Positions 9,357 through 17,867 are shown, numbered from the stretch's first letter. The stretch is 64,000 bases of DNA from Rhodospirillales bacterium (GCA_014859895.1 JACZKS010000009.1:1-64000); one strand, 5' to 3'. The notes: generated from the letters alone by a model not told the origin. Numbers and translations: made by a program.

Positions 9357-9389
9357 GGCAACAATTTTGTTGCCCGCCGGCGTGCAACA
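9357..9389. promoter_or_regulatory. Overlapping palindromes in the SDR/TRAP divergent region (candidate operator)
   Basis: Within the 361-bp gene-free region 9263-9623 there is a perfect 8-bp-arm palindrome GGCAACAA-TT-TTGTTGCC at 9357-9374. Overlapping its right arm, TGTTGC-N10-GCAACA spans 9368-9389. Three GGCAACA-like half sites are thus phased across 33 bp, as expected for a dimeric repressor or activator controlling the divergent SDR/Gfo/MFS genes and the TRAP operon. No regulator gene is adjacent, so the cognate protein is unknown. The rest of the gap is AT-richer around 9410-9445, where promoters may lie. Confidence 0.5.
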
Positions 9390-9623
9390 CTGCCATGGGT
9401 CTCCCGTAACGAGAGAAAAAACAGCTTAAATTCAATTTATTAGCGCCGCAGAGCCGGTTTTGTTCCGCCCCTGGAAACTGGTGGTTTCTCCGTTTACGGG
9501 AGCCTGCCGACGATGATATCGTACTTCGGTGAACAAGATCAAAACTGTCCCGCCCCCCTTCGTGGATGGATGGACAGGGAGTGTCTTTTACTACCAACGT
9601 CAAAAAGCGTGGAGGGAGAACTC

Positions 9624-10622
9624 ATGCTAAAGAAGATCGCTCGAATGACCGCCGTGGGAGTCATTGCGGGCTTCATGTCCGTACCGGCCACCCAGGCCGC
9701 GGATTTCACGTTCCATGGGGCGAGCCAGTTCGACGAGACCCATGCATTTACCCGCTTGATGCGCAAATTCGAGGAATTGACCGCGCTCTACAACACAAGC
9801 GGCAAGTCCGTCGAGTTCATCATGCACCTGAACAGCGAACTCGGCCTTGAGAAAGACTACTTCAATTACATGAGCCAGGGCGTGTCGGTCGACTACGCCG
9901 TCGTCTCGCCGGCGCACATGTCGACCTATTCGAAGTGGGCGACCCTGATGGACCCGCCGTTCCTGTTTAGGGACATGGGGCATTGGGCCAAGGTGCTGTC
10001 GAGCGACGTGCTGAAGCCGATCGATGACGACATCCTGAAGCGGGCCGACGTCAAGATGCTTGGCTACGGCGGCGGCGGCATCCGCAATCTGATCGTCAAC
10101 AAGCCGGTCACCAACATGGCCGAGATCAAGAACCTGCCGGTTCGCGTCCAGGGCGCGCCGATCTGGAGCACGACCTTCCAGGCCGCCGGCATGGCCCCGA
10201 CCGTCATCGCCTACGCCGAAGTCTACAACGCGATCCAGACGGGCCGCATCGCCGCTGCCGAGAACGAGGCCGCCGGCCTGCTGCAGATGAAGTTCTATGA
10301 AGTCGGGCCGCACATCGCGATGACCCAGCATGCCATCACCATCCGGCCGCTCGGCTTCGCCAACAAGACCTTCGTCAAGCTGCCGAAGGGCCTGCAGGAT
10401 GCCATCGTCCAGGCGGGCAAGGACGCCGGCACCTACGGCCGCATCCTGGAGTCCAGCGAGGACTCGAAGTTGATGGCCCAGTCGCAGAAGGAAGGGAAAC
10501 TGAAGATGGTTCCCTTCACCGAGCGCGACAAGCTGGTGGCGGCCACGGCGCCGAGCGTCGAGAAGTTCTTTGCCGACGTCGGGGCGACCGACCTCTTCAA
10601 GGCGATCCAGGCCGTCAAGTAA
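9624..10622 (+). CDS. TRAP transporter substrate-binding protein (DctP family)
   Basis: A 332-residue periplasmic binding protein with a signal peptide cleaved near residue 25 (PATQA-AD). The central signature NLPVRVQGAPIWSTTFQAAG contains the family Arg, and AEVYNAIQTGRIAAAENEAAG is the conserved block that follows it. ATG 9624 is chosen over upstream in-frame starts because GGAGGGA precedes it and the signal peptide starts there. It is the first gene of a P-Q-M operon (9624-12527). A stable hairpin separates it from the permease genes. The substrate is unknown; the divergent SDR and Gfo/Idh/MocA genes suggest a sugar acid or hydroxy acid. Confidence 0.92.
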   Translation: MLKKIARMTAVGVIAGFMSVPATQAADFTFHGASQFDETHAFTRLMRKFEELTALYNTSGKSVEFIMHLNSELGLEKDYFNYMSQGVSVDYAVVSPAHMSTYSKWATLMDPPFLFRDMGHWAKVLSSDVLKPIDDDILKRADVKMLGYGGGGIRNLIVNKPVTNMAEIKNLPVRVQGAPIWSTTFQAAGMAPTVIAYAEVYNAIQTGRIAAAENEAAGLLQMKFYEVGPHIAMTQHAITIRPLGFANKTFVKLPKGLQDAIVQAGKDAGTYGRILESSEDSKLMAQSQKEGKLKMVPFTERDKLVAATAPSVEKFFADVGATDLFKAIQAVK

Positions 10623-10656
10623 CCTGACGGACCGGATCTGCAATCCTTTCGACGGG

Positions 10657-10689
10657 AGGGGCCGGCGGTCTTAATCACCGTCGGCCCCT
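10657..10689 (+). other. Intercistronic hairpin between dctP and dctQ
   Basis: A 13-bp stem with one G-U pair and a 7-nt loop (AGGGGCCGGCGGT pairing with ACCGTCGGCCCCT) lies in the 121-bp gap after the binding-protein gene. There is no T-run, so it is more likely an mRNA-stabilising or partial-termination element that raises binding-protein yield over permease than a full terminator. Comparable hairpins occupy the same place at 27392-27421 and 55073-55111. Confidence 0.6.
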
Positions 10690-10743
10690 TTCGCCGGTTC
10701 ATCTCATGACATCGCTCGCCGCAGTTCGCGTGGGAATCCGCAA

Positions 10744-11223
10744 ATGAGACGCGCCATAGACTACTACTACCGCTTCCTGAAACTCGCCCTGACGATACTG
10801 ATGTTCCTGCTCATGGTGCCGGTATCGCTACAGATCTTCTCGAGCTACATCGGGTTCATTCCGCGCTACATCTGGACCGAAGAAATGGCGCGCTTCTGCT
10901 TCATCTGGATCATCCTCGTCGGATCGATGATCGCGGTGCGCGACGGCAGCCACTTCACGGTTGACCTGCTGCCGGCGACGGTGAGCAAGCGCACCGAGGC
11001 CGTACGTAACTTATTCGTCGATCTCTGCATCTTCATCGCCGCGGTGGTTTTCGTGCTGTGGGGCGAGCACTTCGTCGCATCCAGCCTGCAACAAACATCC
11101 GAAATGGCCGACATGCCGATGGTGTATATCTACATCGCCTGGCCCTTGGCCGGTGCCAGCTACATCCTATTCCTGGCCGAGAAGACGGTCGACAACGTTA
11201 AACTGTGGCGGAGTGCAGTCTGA
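10744..11223 (+). CDS. TRAP transporter small permease (DctQ)
   Basis: A 159-residue inner-membrane protein with four hydrophobic helices (about 13-35, 51-68, 90-108, 128-147) and the DctQ hallmark IWTEEMARFCFIWIILVGSMIAVRDG, in which the Trp-Thr-Glu-Glu and the later Arg-Asp-Gly are conserved. It forms the permease complex with DctM. Its TGA stop shares one base with the ATG of the next gene (TGATG at 11221), indicating translational coupling. Length is normal. Confidence 0.92.
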   Translation: MRRAIDYYYRFLKLALTILMFLLMVPVSLQIFSSYIGFIPRYIWTEEMARFCFIWIILVGSMIAVRDGSHFTVDLLPATVSKRTEAVRNLFVDLCIFIAAVVFVLWGEHFVASSLQQTSEMADMPMVYIYIAWPLAGASYILFLAEKTVDNVKLWRSAV

Positions 11224-12527
11224 TGTCGGCGTGGGAAGTTTCCTCGATCCTTTTCCCGGTGTTCCTCGGCCTCGTTTTCTTGCGGGTGCCCGTGGCCTTC
11301 TCTCTTGGCCTGGCCTGCATTCCGGTGTTCCTGCTGGAAGACCGGTTGACGCCCTTCCTTTTGATGAACGAGATGTACAAATCCTACAACTCGTTCGTCC
11401 TACTGGCCGTGCCCTTCTTCCTGCTGGCCGCCAACCTGATGAACGCCGCCGGCATCACGGACCGGCTGATCCAGTTGTCCCGCGCCCTGGTCGGCCACCT
11501 GCCGGGCGGACTGGGCCACATCAACGTCATGGTCAGCATGCTGTTCGCCGGCATTTCGGGCTCCTCCACGGCGGACGCCGCCGGTATTGGCTCGCTGCTC
11601 ATCCCGCAGATGAAGAAGCAGGGCTTCTCGACCTCCTTCTCGGTGGCGATCACGGCGTGTTCGTCGGTGATGGGCGTCATTATCCCCCCCAGCATCCTGA
11701 TGGTGGTGTGGGGCGGCTTGATGACGGTATCGATCGGCGGCCTGTTCCTGGCCGGCGTCATCCCGGGCTTCCTGCTCGGCCTGTCGATGATGATCACGGT
11801 CTACATCTACGCCAAGATCTACGGCTACCCGATTTATCAGCGATCGAGCCTGCGAGAGGCCGCGACGGCCATCGTCCGGGCCATCCCGCCGATGATGACG
11901 CCCTTGATCATCGTTGGCGGTATCGTCGGCGGCTTCTTCACGCCGACCGAGGCCTCGGCCATCGCCGTGATCTACTCGCTGCTGCTCGGGGTTGTCGGTT
12001 ACCGCTCGCTCAAGCTCCCCGACATCCCCCAGGTGTTCTACGACTCGGCGCGCTTCGCGGCGATCTCGCTCTTTTGCGTCGGCACCGCGTCGGCCTTCGG
12101 CTGGCTCTTGGCCTACTACAAGATCCCGGTGGCGCTGGTCGAATACCTGAAGCCGTTCGGGGTCGGCCCGATCAGCACCGGCCTGATTGTCATGATGTCG
12201 TTCCTGATCATCGGCATGTTCATCGACGCCATCCCGGCCATCATCATCCTGGGCACCGTGCTGTGGCCGCTGGCCCAGTTCGCCGGCATCAACCCGATCC
12301 ACTTCGCCATCATCGGCGTCGTCTCGCTGGCCTTCGGCCTGGTGACGCCGCCCTACGGCCTGTGCCTGCTGATATCGTGCGCCATCGGCGACATAAAACT
12401 CGTGAAGGTGATGAAGGACGTCAGCATCATCCTGTTGCCCATGCTGGGCGTGCTGCTGCTCATCGTCTTCCTGCCCAACGTCATCCTGTGGCTGCCGCGT
12501 ATGATCATGCCGCAGTACGTCGGCTGA
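11223..12527 (+). CDS. TRAP transporter large permease (DctM)
   Basis: A 434-residue membrane protein with about 12 helices and repeated DctM blocks: NSFVLLAVPFFLLAANLMNAAG, FAGISGSSTADAAGIGSLLIPQM, and near the C-terminus GLVTPPYGLCLLISCAIGDI. This is the ion-coupled transport channel of the complex. ATG 11223 overlaps the dctQ stop; a GTG at 11205 is in frame but inside dctQ and less likely. It is the last gene of the operon and is followed by a strong hairpin. Confidence 0.94.
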   Translation: MSAWEVSSILFPVFLGLVFLRVPVAFSLGLACIPVFLLEDRLTPFLLMNEMYKSYNSFVLLAVPFFLLAANLMNAAGITDRLIQLSRALVGHLPGGLGHINVMVSMLFAGISGSSTADAAGIGSLLIPQMKKQGFSTSFSVAITACSSVMGVIIPPSILMVVWGGLMTVSIGGLFLAGVIPGFLLGLSMMITVYIYAKIYGYPIYQRSSLREAATAIVRAIPPMMTPLIIVGGIVGGFFTPTEASAIAVIYSLLLGVVGYRSLKLPDIPQVFYDSARFAAISLFCVGTASAFGWLLAYYKIPVALVEYLKPFGVGPISTGLIVMMSFLIIGMFIDAIPAIIILGTVLWPLAQFAGINPIHFAIIGVVSLAFGLVTPPYGLCLLISCAIGDIKLVKVMKDVSIILLPMLGVLLLIVFLPNVILWLPRMIMPQYVG

Positions 12528-12547
12528 CGCCTGCCGGCCTTCCGTCA

Positions 12548-12585
12548 GCAAAAGCCCCGGGACCGTAAGGCCCCGGGGCTTTTGC
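12548..12585. terminator. Bidirectional rho-independent terminator
   Basis: GCAAAAGCCCCGGG and CCCGGGGCTTTTGC form a 14-bp perfect stem across a 10-nt loop, so the A-rich and T-rich ends provide a U-tract in both directions. It lies between the convergent dctM (ends 12527) and the dehydratase (ends 12596) and can serve both. Confidence 0.9.
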
Positions 12586-12595
12586 ATGGCTTCGT

Positions 12596-14350
12596 TCAGT
12601 GCGATTCGCGGGGCACGGCGGCACCGCGGGAGCCGACCAGGAAATCGAGGTCGGCGCCGCGGTCGGCCTGCAGCACGTGGTCGTAATAGAGCTTCTGGTA
12701 GCCGCCGGCCATCGGCGGCGCGGGCGGCGTCCACGCCTGACGGCGCTTGGCCAACTCGGCCTCGGCCACGTCGAGATGCAGCCGCCGGCCGGGCACGTCG
12801 AGCTCGATCATGTCGCCATCCGCTACCAACGCCAGCGGGCCGCCGGCCGCCGCCTCCGGCGAGACGTGCAGAACCACGGTACCATAGGCGGTACCGCTCA
12901 TGCGGGCATCCGAGATGCGCACCATGTCGGTGACGCCCTTCTTCAGGAGCTTCTCGGGCAGCCCCATGTTGCCGACCTCGGCCATGCCGGGATAGCCCTT
13001 GGGCCCGCAGTTCTTCAGGACCATCACGCAAGTTTCGTCGATGTCGAGCGATGCGTCGTTGATGCGCTCGTAGTAGTGCTCGATGGTCTCGAACACCACG
13101 GCGCGACCGCGATGCTTCATCAAGTCGGGCGAGGCGGCGGAAGGTTTCAGGACGGCGCCGTCGGGCGCCAGGTTGCCGCGCAGCACGGCGATACCGCCCT
13201 TGGCCGTCAGCGGCTTGTCCCACGGCAGGATCACCTTGTCGTCATAGATGGCGGCGTCCTTGCTGTTCTCCCAGATGGATTTGCCGTTGACCGTCAGCGC
13301 GTCCTTGTGAAGCATGCCCTTCTCGCCGAGCACGCGGATGACGGCGGGCAAGCCGCCGGCATAATAGAAGTCCTCCATCAGGTACTCGCCGGACGGCATC
13401 AGGTTGACCAGCGTCGGCACCTCGCCGCCGAGGCGATCCCAGTCCTCCAGGGTCAGCGGCACGCCGACTCGCCCGGCAAGGGCGATCAGATGGATGACGG
13501 CGTTGGTCGATCCTCCGATGGCACCATTCAGCCTGATCGCGTTCTCGAAGGCTTGGCGCGTCAGGATCTTCGACATCTTAAGGTCCTCGTGGACCATCTC
13601 GACGATGCGCCGACCCGCCATGTGGGCCAGCGTCCCGCGCCGGGAATCGGCGGCAGGGATGGCGGCGTTTTCCGGCATGCCCATGCCCAGGGCCTCGACC
13701 ATGCTGGCCATGGTGGAGGCGGTGCCCATGGTCATGCAATGGCCGGGCGAGCGGCTCATGGCGGCCTCGGCGTTCATGAATTCCTCGACGGTCATCTTGC
13801 CGGCCTTGACCGCCTCGCTGAACTTCCAAACGTGGGTGCCGGACCCGATGCGCTCGCCCTTGTAGCGGCCGTTCAGCATCGGCCCGCCCGAAATGGCCAG
13901 CGCCGGCAGGTCGCAGCTGGCCGCGCCCATCATCAGGGACGGCGTCGTCTTGTCGCAGCCGACCAAAAGAACAACACCGTCGATGGGCTGGCCGCGGATG
14001 GCCTCTTCCACCTCCATGGCCGCCAGGTTGCGAAACAGCATGGCGGTGGGGCGGAACGTGATCTCGCCCAGCGACATCACCGGAAAGTCCACCGGGAAGC
14101 CGCCGGCCTCCCAGACGCCGCGCTTGACGTGATCGGCGATGATGTCGAAGTGGGCATTGCAGGGATTGAATTCGGACTTGGTGTTGCAGATGCCGATGAC
14201 CGGCCGCCCGTCGAACACATGGCTGGGCAGGCCCTGGTTGCGCATCCAGCTTCGATGGATGAAGCCGCCCATGTCGGCCGGCCCGTACCAGGCGGAGGAC
14301 CGGTATTTTCCCTTGCCGTTTCCCTTCTTGCCGTCCTTGGCGTCGCTCAT
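12596..14350 (-). CDS. IlvD/EDD family sugar-acid dehydratase (arabonate/xylonate type)
   Basis: A 584-residue Fe-S dehydratase. The N-terminal block SSAWYGPADMGGFIHRSWM with FDGRPVIGICNTKSE is typical of the pentonate dehydratase branch rather than of IlvD itself. Cluster and active-site features are visible: C55 (GICNT), C132 (GCDKTTPS) and the later KNCGPKGYPGMAE block. It should remove water from an aldonic acid (for example L-arabinonate or D-xylonate) to give a 2-keto-3-deoxy acid. ATG 14350 follows GGGAG. It converges on the TRAP operon across a shared terminator. The pathway partners that fit (FAH-family enzymes and a 2-oxoglutarate-semialdehyde-type dehydrogenase) are about 48 kb away at 60934-64000. 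Confidence 0.9.
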   Translation of the reverse strand: MSDAKDGKKGNGKGKYRSSAWYGPADMGGFIHRSWMRNQGLPSHVFDGRPVIGICNTKSEFNPCNAHFDIIADHVKRGVWEAGGFPVDFPVMSLGEITFRPTAMLFRNLAAMEVEEAIRGQPIDGVVLLVGCDKTTPSLMMGAASCDLPALAISGGPMLNGRYKGERIGSGTHVWKFSEAVKAGKMTVEEFMNAEAAMSRSPGHCMTMGTASTMASMVEALGMGMPENAAIPAADSRRGTLAHMAGRRIVEMVHEDLKMSKILTRQAFENAIRLNGAIGGSTNAVIHLIALAGRVGVPLTLEDWDRLGGEVPTLVNLMPSGEYLMEDFYYAGGLPAVIRVLGEKGMLHKDALTVNGKSIWENSKDAAIYDDKVILPWDKPLTAKGGIAVLRGNLAPDGAVLKPSAASPDLMKHRGRAVVFETIEHYYERINDASLDIDETCVMVLKNCGPKGYPGMAEVGNMGLPEKLLKKGVTDMVRISDARMSGTAYGTVVLHVSPEAAAGGPLALVADGDMIELDVPGRRLHLDVAEAELAKRRQAWTPPAPPMAGGYQKLYYDHVLQADRGADLDFLVGSRGAAVPRESH

Positions 14351-14411
14351 GCTGTGATCTCCCATCGACGGGGCGGCCCGGCCGGGCGCCCCCCACTGTC
14401 TCCCCGCGCCA

Positions 14412-14633
14412 CTATAGCATTTCAAAGCACGGCAGGCACGCCAAGGGAGATCGCCCCCGCGACGGTGGCCTCGATGCCCGACGGGAGTCGAGGCGAGCCG
14501 TCATGAGGGCGTCGCCTTCCTTGAGTTCGGTTTCGGCGGCCGGGTCGCGCAGGGTGACGACGACGTTCCGGCCGCGGACGGCCACCAAGCGGGCGGCGGC
14601 CCAATGCAACCCTCGGCCGGCTCTGTGGGTCAA
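14412..14633 (-). pseudogene. Possible gene remnant in the 14351-14717 gap
   Basis: The 367-bp gap between the dehydratase and the MCDYS protein has no convincing intact gene. One minus-strand frame reads GRNVVVTLRDPAAETELKEG in protein-like composition. After a frame change near 14480 another reads LPSGIEATVAGAISLGVPAVL and ends at a stop. Together they look like the tail of a small domain broken by a frameshift. I cannot name the family, and in GC-rich DNA such stretches can be chance. Confidence 0.25.
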
Positions 14634-14717
14634 CCCACGATCACACGACCTTTGCGCGGTCTCTCCAGACGAGGCGCCCTCCGCGCCGAAGCGCCCGTCA
14701 TGCCACGCGCATCGACG

Positions 14718-15089
14718 TCATACAGCAGCCGAGACGGGCGTAAGCGGCGCCATATTCTCAAGCTGCATCGTCACGATCGCCGTAACGCCCGGCTGCAGCT
14801 CCTGAAGCGTAGCCTCGGAGCCATCGGCGAACCTCACGCCGTCATGGAAAGGTCCACGTTCAAGGCGCACGAACGTGGCCTCTTCAACCGTACCGACTCC
14901 TAGCTTCTCCTGCAGATTCTCGGGAATCCCCTCCAAACGCAGGCGGGTGTCGCATTGCATGCAGACGGGCGTCGAGCGATCGCCGGGAGAGGCGAAGCCC
15001 ACAGTCCCGGTACTGAAGCGGGTCGTCACATACCGCTCACCTTGGCGAGCAGGCTTACTTCCGTACATTTCGAGAGAATAGTCGCACAT
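14718..15089 (-). CDS. Small conserved hypothetical protein (MCDYS N-terminus)
   Basis: A 123-residue soluble protein beginning MCDYSLEMYG, with a very good ribosome site (TAGGAGG, five bases before ATG 15089). It has a Cys pair (CMQC, about 43-46), a strand-rich middle and a C-terminal half beginning VEEATFVRLERGPFHDGVRFADG. I have an impression of similar MCDYSL-starting hypothetical proteins in proteobacteria, but know no function. It stands alone between two remnants. The two closely spaced cysteines plus Cys2 could bind a metal or a cofactor; that is speculation. Confidence is in the gene, not in a role. Confidence 0.7.
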   Translation of the reverse strand: MCDYSLEMYGSKPARQGERYVTTRFSTGTVGFASPGDRSTPVCMQCDTRLRLEGIPENLQEKLGVGTVEEATFVRLERGPFHDGVRFADGSEATLQELQPGVTAIVTMQLENMAPLTPVSAAV

Positions 15090-15195
15090 CGTAGCCTCCT
15101 ATCCAAAAGGTGCGCACCAACTCCTGGTGCCCTGCTTTACAACTGGGATCGCGTTCCGTGGCTTCAAGCGCCTCGCGGCGGGCAATGGAGTTTTG

Positions 15196-15261
15196 TCACG
15201 TAAAGAGTATCCTGCCGATGCCCGACGAGGCGCCGGCGATGAGCACGGCCCGCCGCTAGGA
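15196..15261 (-). pseudogene. Fragment of an SDR gene (Rossmann motif only)
   Basis: On the minus strand, between an in-frame TAG (15259-15261 region) and a TGA at 15198-15196, the frame reads RRAVLIAGASSGIGRILFT. The core AVLIAGASSGIGR is an excellent match to the beta1-turn-alpha1 nucleotide-binding motif of short-chain dehydrogenases (TGxxxGxG), far better than expected by chance for 13 residues. Nothing SDR-like continues on either side. It appears to be the surviving N-terminal scrap of a deleted SDR gene in the region upstream of the TRAP operon at 15541. Confidence 0.45.
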
Positions 15262-15294
15262 ATTCCCCCCACCAGACAAGGAGCAACCGCCGCC

Positions 15295-15344
15295 TTGACA
15301 AAGCCCCCCTGCCTCGGGCATGCTTTTTTACGGAACTTAGTTCC
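15295..15344 (+). promoter_or_regulatory. Candidate promoter and IclR-type operator upstream of the TRAP-IclR operon
   Basis: The 451-bp gap 15090-15540 holds a perfect -35 TTGACA (15295-15300), with a weak -10 candidate CATGCT 18 bases downstream. Just after it is the palindrome GGAAC-TTA-GTTCC (15332-15344) followed by AATGAAAC. The operator position just downstream of a promoter suits repression, and an IclR-family gene lies inside the operon (18421). Apart from the SDR fragment I see no coding sequence in the gap. Confidence 0.4.
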
Positions 15345-15540
15345 AATAATGAAACAAGCGGCTTTTGGGGAAGGAGCCCCGTTCAGGTCCGTCCATCCGA
15401 GACCTTCTGACAGGTCAACCCCCAGGGAGACCCCGGCCATACCGCCGCCGGCGGGCCTGGCAAGACTGGTCGTACCCGGGTGAACGGATGGGCTGACGGA
15501 GCGGCCTTCACGCCAAAGCCTGCACCGAGGAGGCAAGGAC

Positions 15541-16536
15541 ATGTTGAAAAGAATGCTCGGCCTGCTGGGAACCGCGTCGCTGGTTGCGGCGATGGCCACC
15601 CCTGCGTCCGCCGTCGAACTCAAACTCGGACACTACGCGCAGGAAGCCCATCCGGCCCACAAGGCCGCGATGATGATGGCCGAAGGCGTCGCCAAGCGCA
15701 CCAACAACGCCGTCACCATCAAGATTTATCCGGCCAACCAGCTGGGCGACGGCAATGAAGTCCTCGAACAGCAGATGAAGGGCGCCGTCGACTTAAGCCT
15801 GCCGACCCAGCCAATGCTCGACAAGTACGGCGACAAGGGTAACAAGCCATTCGGCGTCGTCATGCTGCCCTTCGTCTACACCGGCTATGAGCACGCGTGG
15901 AAGGTGCTGGACGGCCCATTCGCCAAGTGGGTTGCCCCCAGTTTCGACAAGCTGGGCCTCGTCCATCTGGCCAACTGGGAATGGGGTTTCCGCAATCTCA
16001 CCAATAACAAGCGCCCGATCATGACGCCTGATGACGTCAAGGGCCTGAAGATCCGCACCCCCGGCGAAATCCAATTGCAGTCGGCCATGGAAGCGGCCGG
16101 TGGCATCGTCACCAAGATCGCTTTCCCCGAACTGCCGATGGCCCTCAAGCAGGGCGTGGTCGACGGCCAGGAGAATCCGCTTTCCGTCATCTACCACAAC
16201 AAGCTCTACGAGGTGCAGAGCCACCTGGCGCTGACCTACCACTCCTATAACTCGATGATGGCCATCGCCAGCAAGCAAACCTGGGGCAAGCTTTCTGCCG
16301 ATCAGCAGAACATCCTCAAGGAGGAGGCCCAGAAGGCCGGCCAGTGGTTCCGCAACGAGGTCCTGAAGGAAGAGAAAGACCTGGTGGCCAAGCTTAAGGA
16401 AAAGGGCATGAAGGTCACCGAGCCCAATCTCGCCGCCTTCAAGGCCAAGATGCAGCCGGCCTATGACGCCATCGCCGAGTACTCGGGCAAGGCCAACGTC
16501 GAGGCGTTCCTGAAGATGGTCGCGGAAACGAAGTAG
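15541..16536 (+). CDS. TRAP transporter substrate-binding protein (DctP family)
   Basis: A 331-residue periplasmic protein. The signal peptide ends near residue 24 (TPASA-VE) and the mature N-terminus ELKLGHYAQEAHPAHKAA is typical of the DctP/SiaP-like group. The binding motif DVKGLKIRTPGEIQLQSAMEAAGG contains the substrate Arg, and ALKQGVVDGQENPLSVIYHNKLYEVQ is the conserved helix that follows. A GAGGAGGCAAGGAC ribosome site precedes ATG 15541. It is the first gene of a unit that continues through permease subunits, an IclR regulator, three SDRs, a cupin and an AEC carrier. The substrate is probably a sugar acid or hydroxy acid. Confidence 0.93.
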   Translation: MLKRMLGLLGTASLVAAMATPASAVELKLGHYAQEAHPAHKAAMMMAEGVAKRTNNAVTIKIYPANQLGDGNEVLEQQMKGAVDLSLPTQPMLDKYGDKGNKPFGVVMLPFVYTGYEHAWKVLDGPFAKWVAPSFDKLGLVHLANWEWGFRNLTNNKRPIMTPDDVKGLKIRTPGEIQLQSAMEAAGGIVTKIAFPELPMALKQGVVDGQENPLSVIYHNKLYEVQSHLALTYHSYNSMMAIASKQTWGKLSADQQNILKEEAQKAGQWFRNEVLKEEKDLVAKLKEKGMKVTEPNLAAFKAKMQPAYDAIAEYSGKANVEAFLKMVAETK

Positions 16537-16580
16537 AGCCGCCACCCAATAATACCCGGAACCGGGATGGAGAACGGAAC

Positions 16581-17867
16581 ATGTTGACGCTTGCGATCTT
16601 CAGCGTCCTGGTGGGACTCGTCCTGCTGGGTGTGCCGATCTTCGCTGCGATGGGGTTAACGGCGGTGGGGGTCTTCGTCCTGGTGGGCGAAACTGCCATC
16701 CTGCCGCTGATGGCTCAACGCATGTATGTGGCGACCACGGGCTTCACGCTGCTCGCCATCCCGTTCTTCATCCTGGCCGGGAACCTCATGAACTACGGCG
16801 GCATCACGCAGCGGGTGTTCGACTTCGCCCGCGCCTTGGTCGGCCACATCCGGGGCGGCTTGGGCCACGTCAACGTGGTGGCCAGCATGATCTTCTCCGG
16901 CATGTCAGGAGCGGCGGTCGCCGATGCGGCCGGTCTCGGCGTCGTCGAAATGAAAGCGATGACGGAGAACGGCTACGACCGCGAGTTCAGTGCCGCCATC
17001 ACGGCGGCGTCTTCGACCATCGGCCCGGTAATCCCGCCATCCATCCCGTTCGTCGTCTACGGCAGCATGGCCGGTGTCTCCATCGTCAAGCTGTTCATGG
17101 CCGGCTTCGTGCCCGGCGTTCTGATGGGCATGGCCCTGATGGTCGCCGTCTACTTCATCGCCAAGAAGCGCGGCTATCCAATCGACCCGTGGCCGTCGCT
17201 CAGGCATCTGTGGAAGACCTTCAAGGGCTCGGCCCTGGCGCTCCTGATGCCGATCATCATCATCGGCGGTATCCTGGGCGGTCTGTTCACCCCCACCGAG
17301 GCGGCGGTGGTAGCCTCTATCTACGCCTTCGTAGTCGGCGGCATCATCTACCGGGAATTCGGCATCAATGACATTCCCACCATCATCTGGGAATCGGTCA
17401 AACAGAGCGTCCGGGTGCTGTTCATCATCTCGACCGCCGGCTTCTTCAGCTGGGTAATGATTCACCAGAGCATCCCCGAGAAGGTGATCCTCGCGTTGAC
17501 CGCCATCACCTCGACGCCGTGGATCATCCTTTTGATCATCATCGTTGTTCTGCTGGTGCTCGGCTGCTTCATGGAGGGGATCGCGGTGCTGGTCATCACC
17601 ATCCCAGTCTTTATGCCGTTGATCGAGCGCTTCCAAATCGACCCTGTGCAGTTCGGCGTCGTCATGATCCTCTGTTCGATGATCGGCCTGCTTACCCCGC
17701 CGGTGGGCATGAGCCTCTACGCGGTGGCGACCATCAGTGGCGTCTCGATCGGCCGACTTAGTGCGGAAGTGTGGCCCTATCTGCTGGGCATATTCATCGT
17801 CACGATGATGATCGCCTTCATCCCGGAACTCTCCCTGTGGCTGCCCAACCTGCTGATGCCGGAGTGA
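16581..17867 (+). CDS. TRAP transporter large permease (DctM)
   Basis: A 428-residue polytopic membrane protein with DctM blocks TTGFTLLAIPFFILAGNLMNYGG, FSGMSGAAVADAAGLGVVEM and GLLTPPVGMSLYAVATISGVS. It provides the transport path. Unusually it comes directly after the binding protein and before DctQ (P-M-Q order), whereas the other complete TRAP operons here are P-Q-M. It ends eight bases before the small permease gene. Confidence 0.94.
   Translation: MLTLAIFSVLVGLVLLGVPIFAAMGLTAVGVFVLVGETAILPLMAQRMYVATTGFTLLAIPFFILAGNLMNYGGITQRVFDFARALVGHIRGGLGHVNVVASMIFSGMSGAAVADAAGLGVVEMKAMTENGYDREFSAAITAASSTIGPVIPPSIPFVVYGSMAGVSIVKLFMAGFVPGVLMGMALMVAVYFIAKKRGYPIDPWPSLRHLWKTFKGSALALLMPIIIIGGILGGLFTPTEAAVVASIYAFVVGGIIYREFGINDIPTIIWESVKQSVRVLFIISTAGFFSWVMIHQSIPEKVILALTAITSTPWIILLIIIVVLLVLGCFMEGIAVLVITIPVFMPLIERFQIDPVQFGVVMILCSMIGLLTPPVGMSLYAVATISGVSIGRLSAEVWPYLLGIFIVTMMIAFIPELSLWLPNLLMPE

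Noticed and set aside
11400-13223. A 607-residue minus-strand frame
   Set aside because: Antisense to dctM and in another frame of the dehydratase. It crosses the terminator at 12548.
15099-15623. A 174-residue minus-strand frame overlapping the TRAP operon start
   Set aside because: No family resemblance, no ribosome site, and it overlaps the signal peptide region of dctP. A different frame of the same strand carries the SDR scrap instead.
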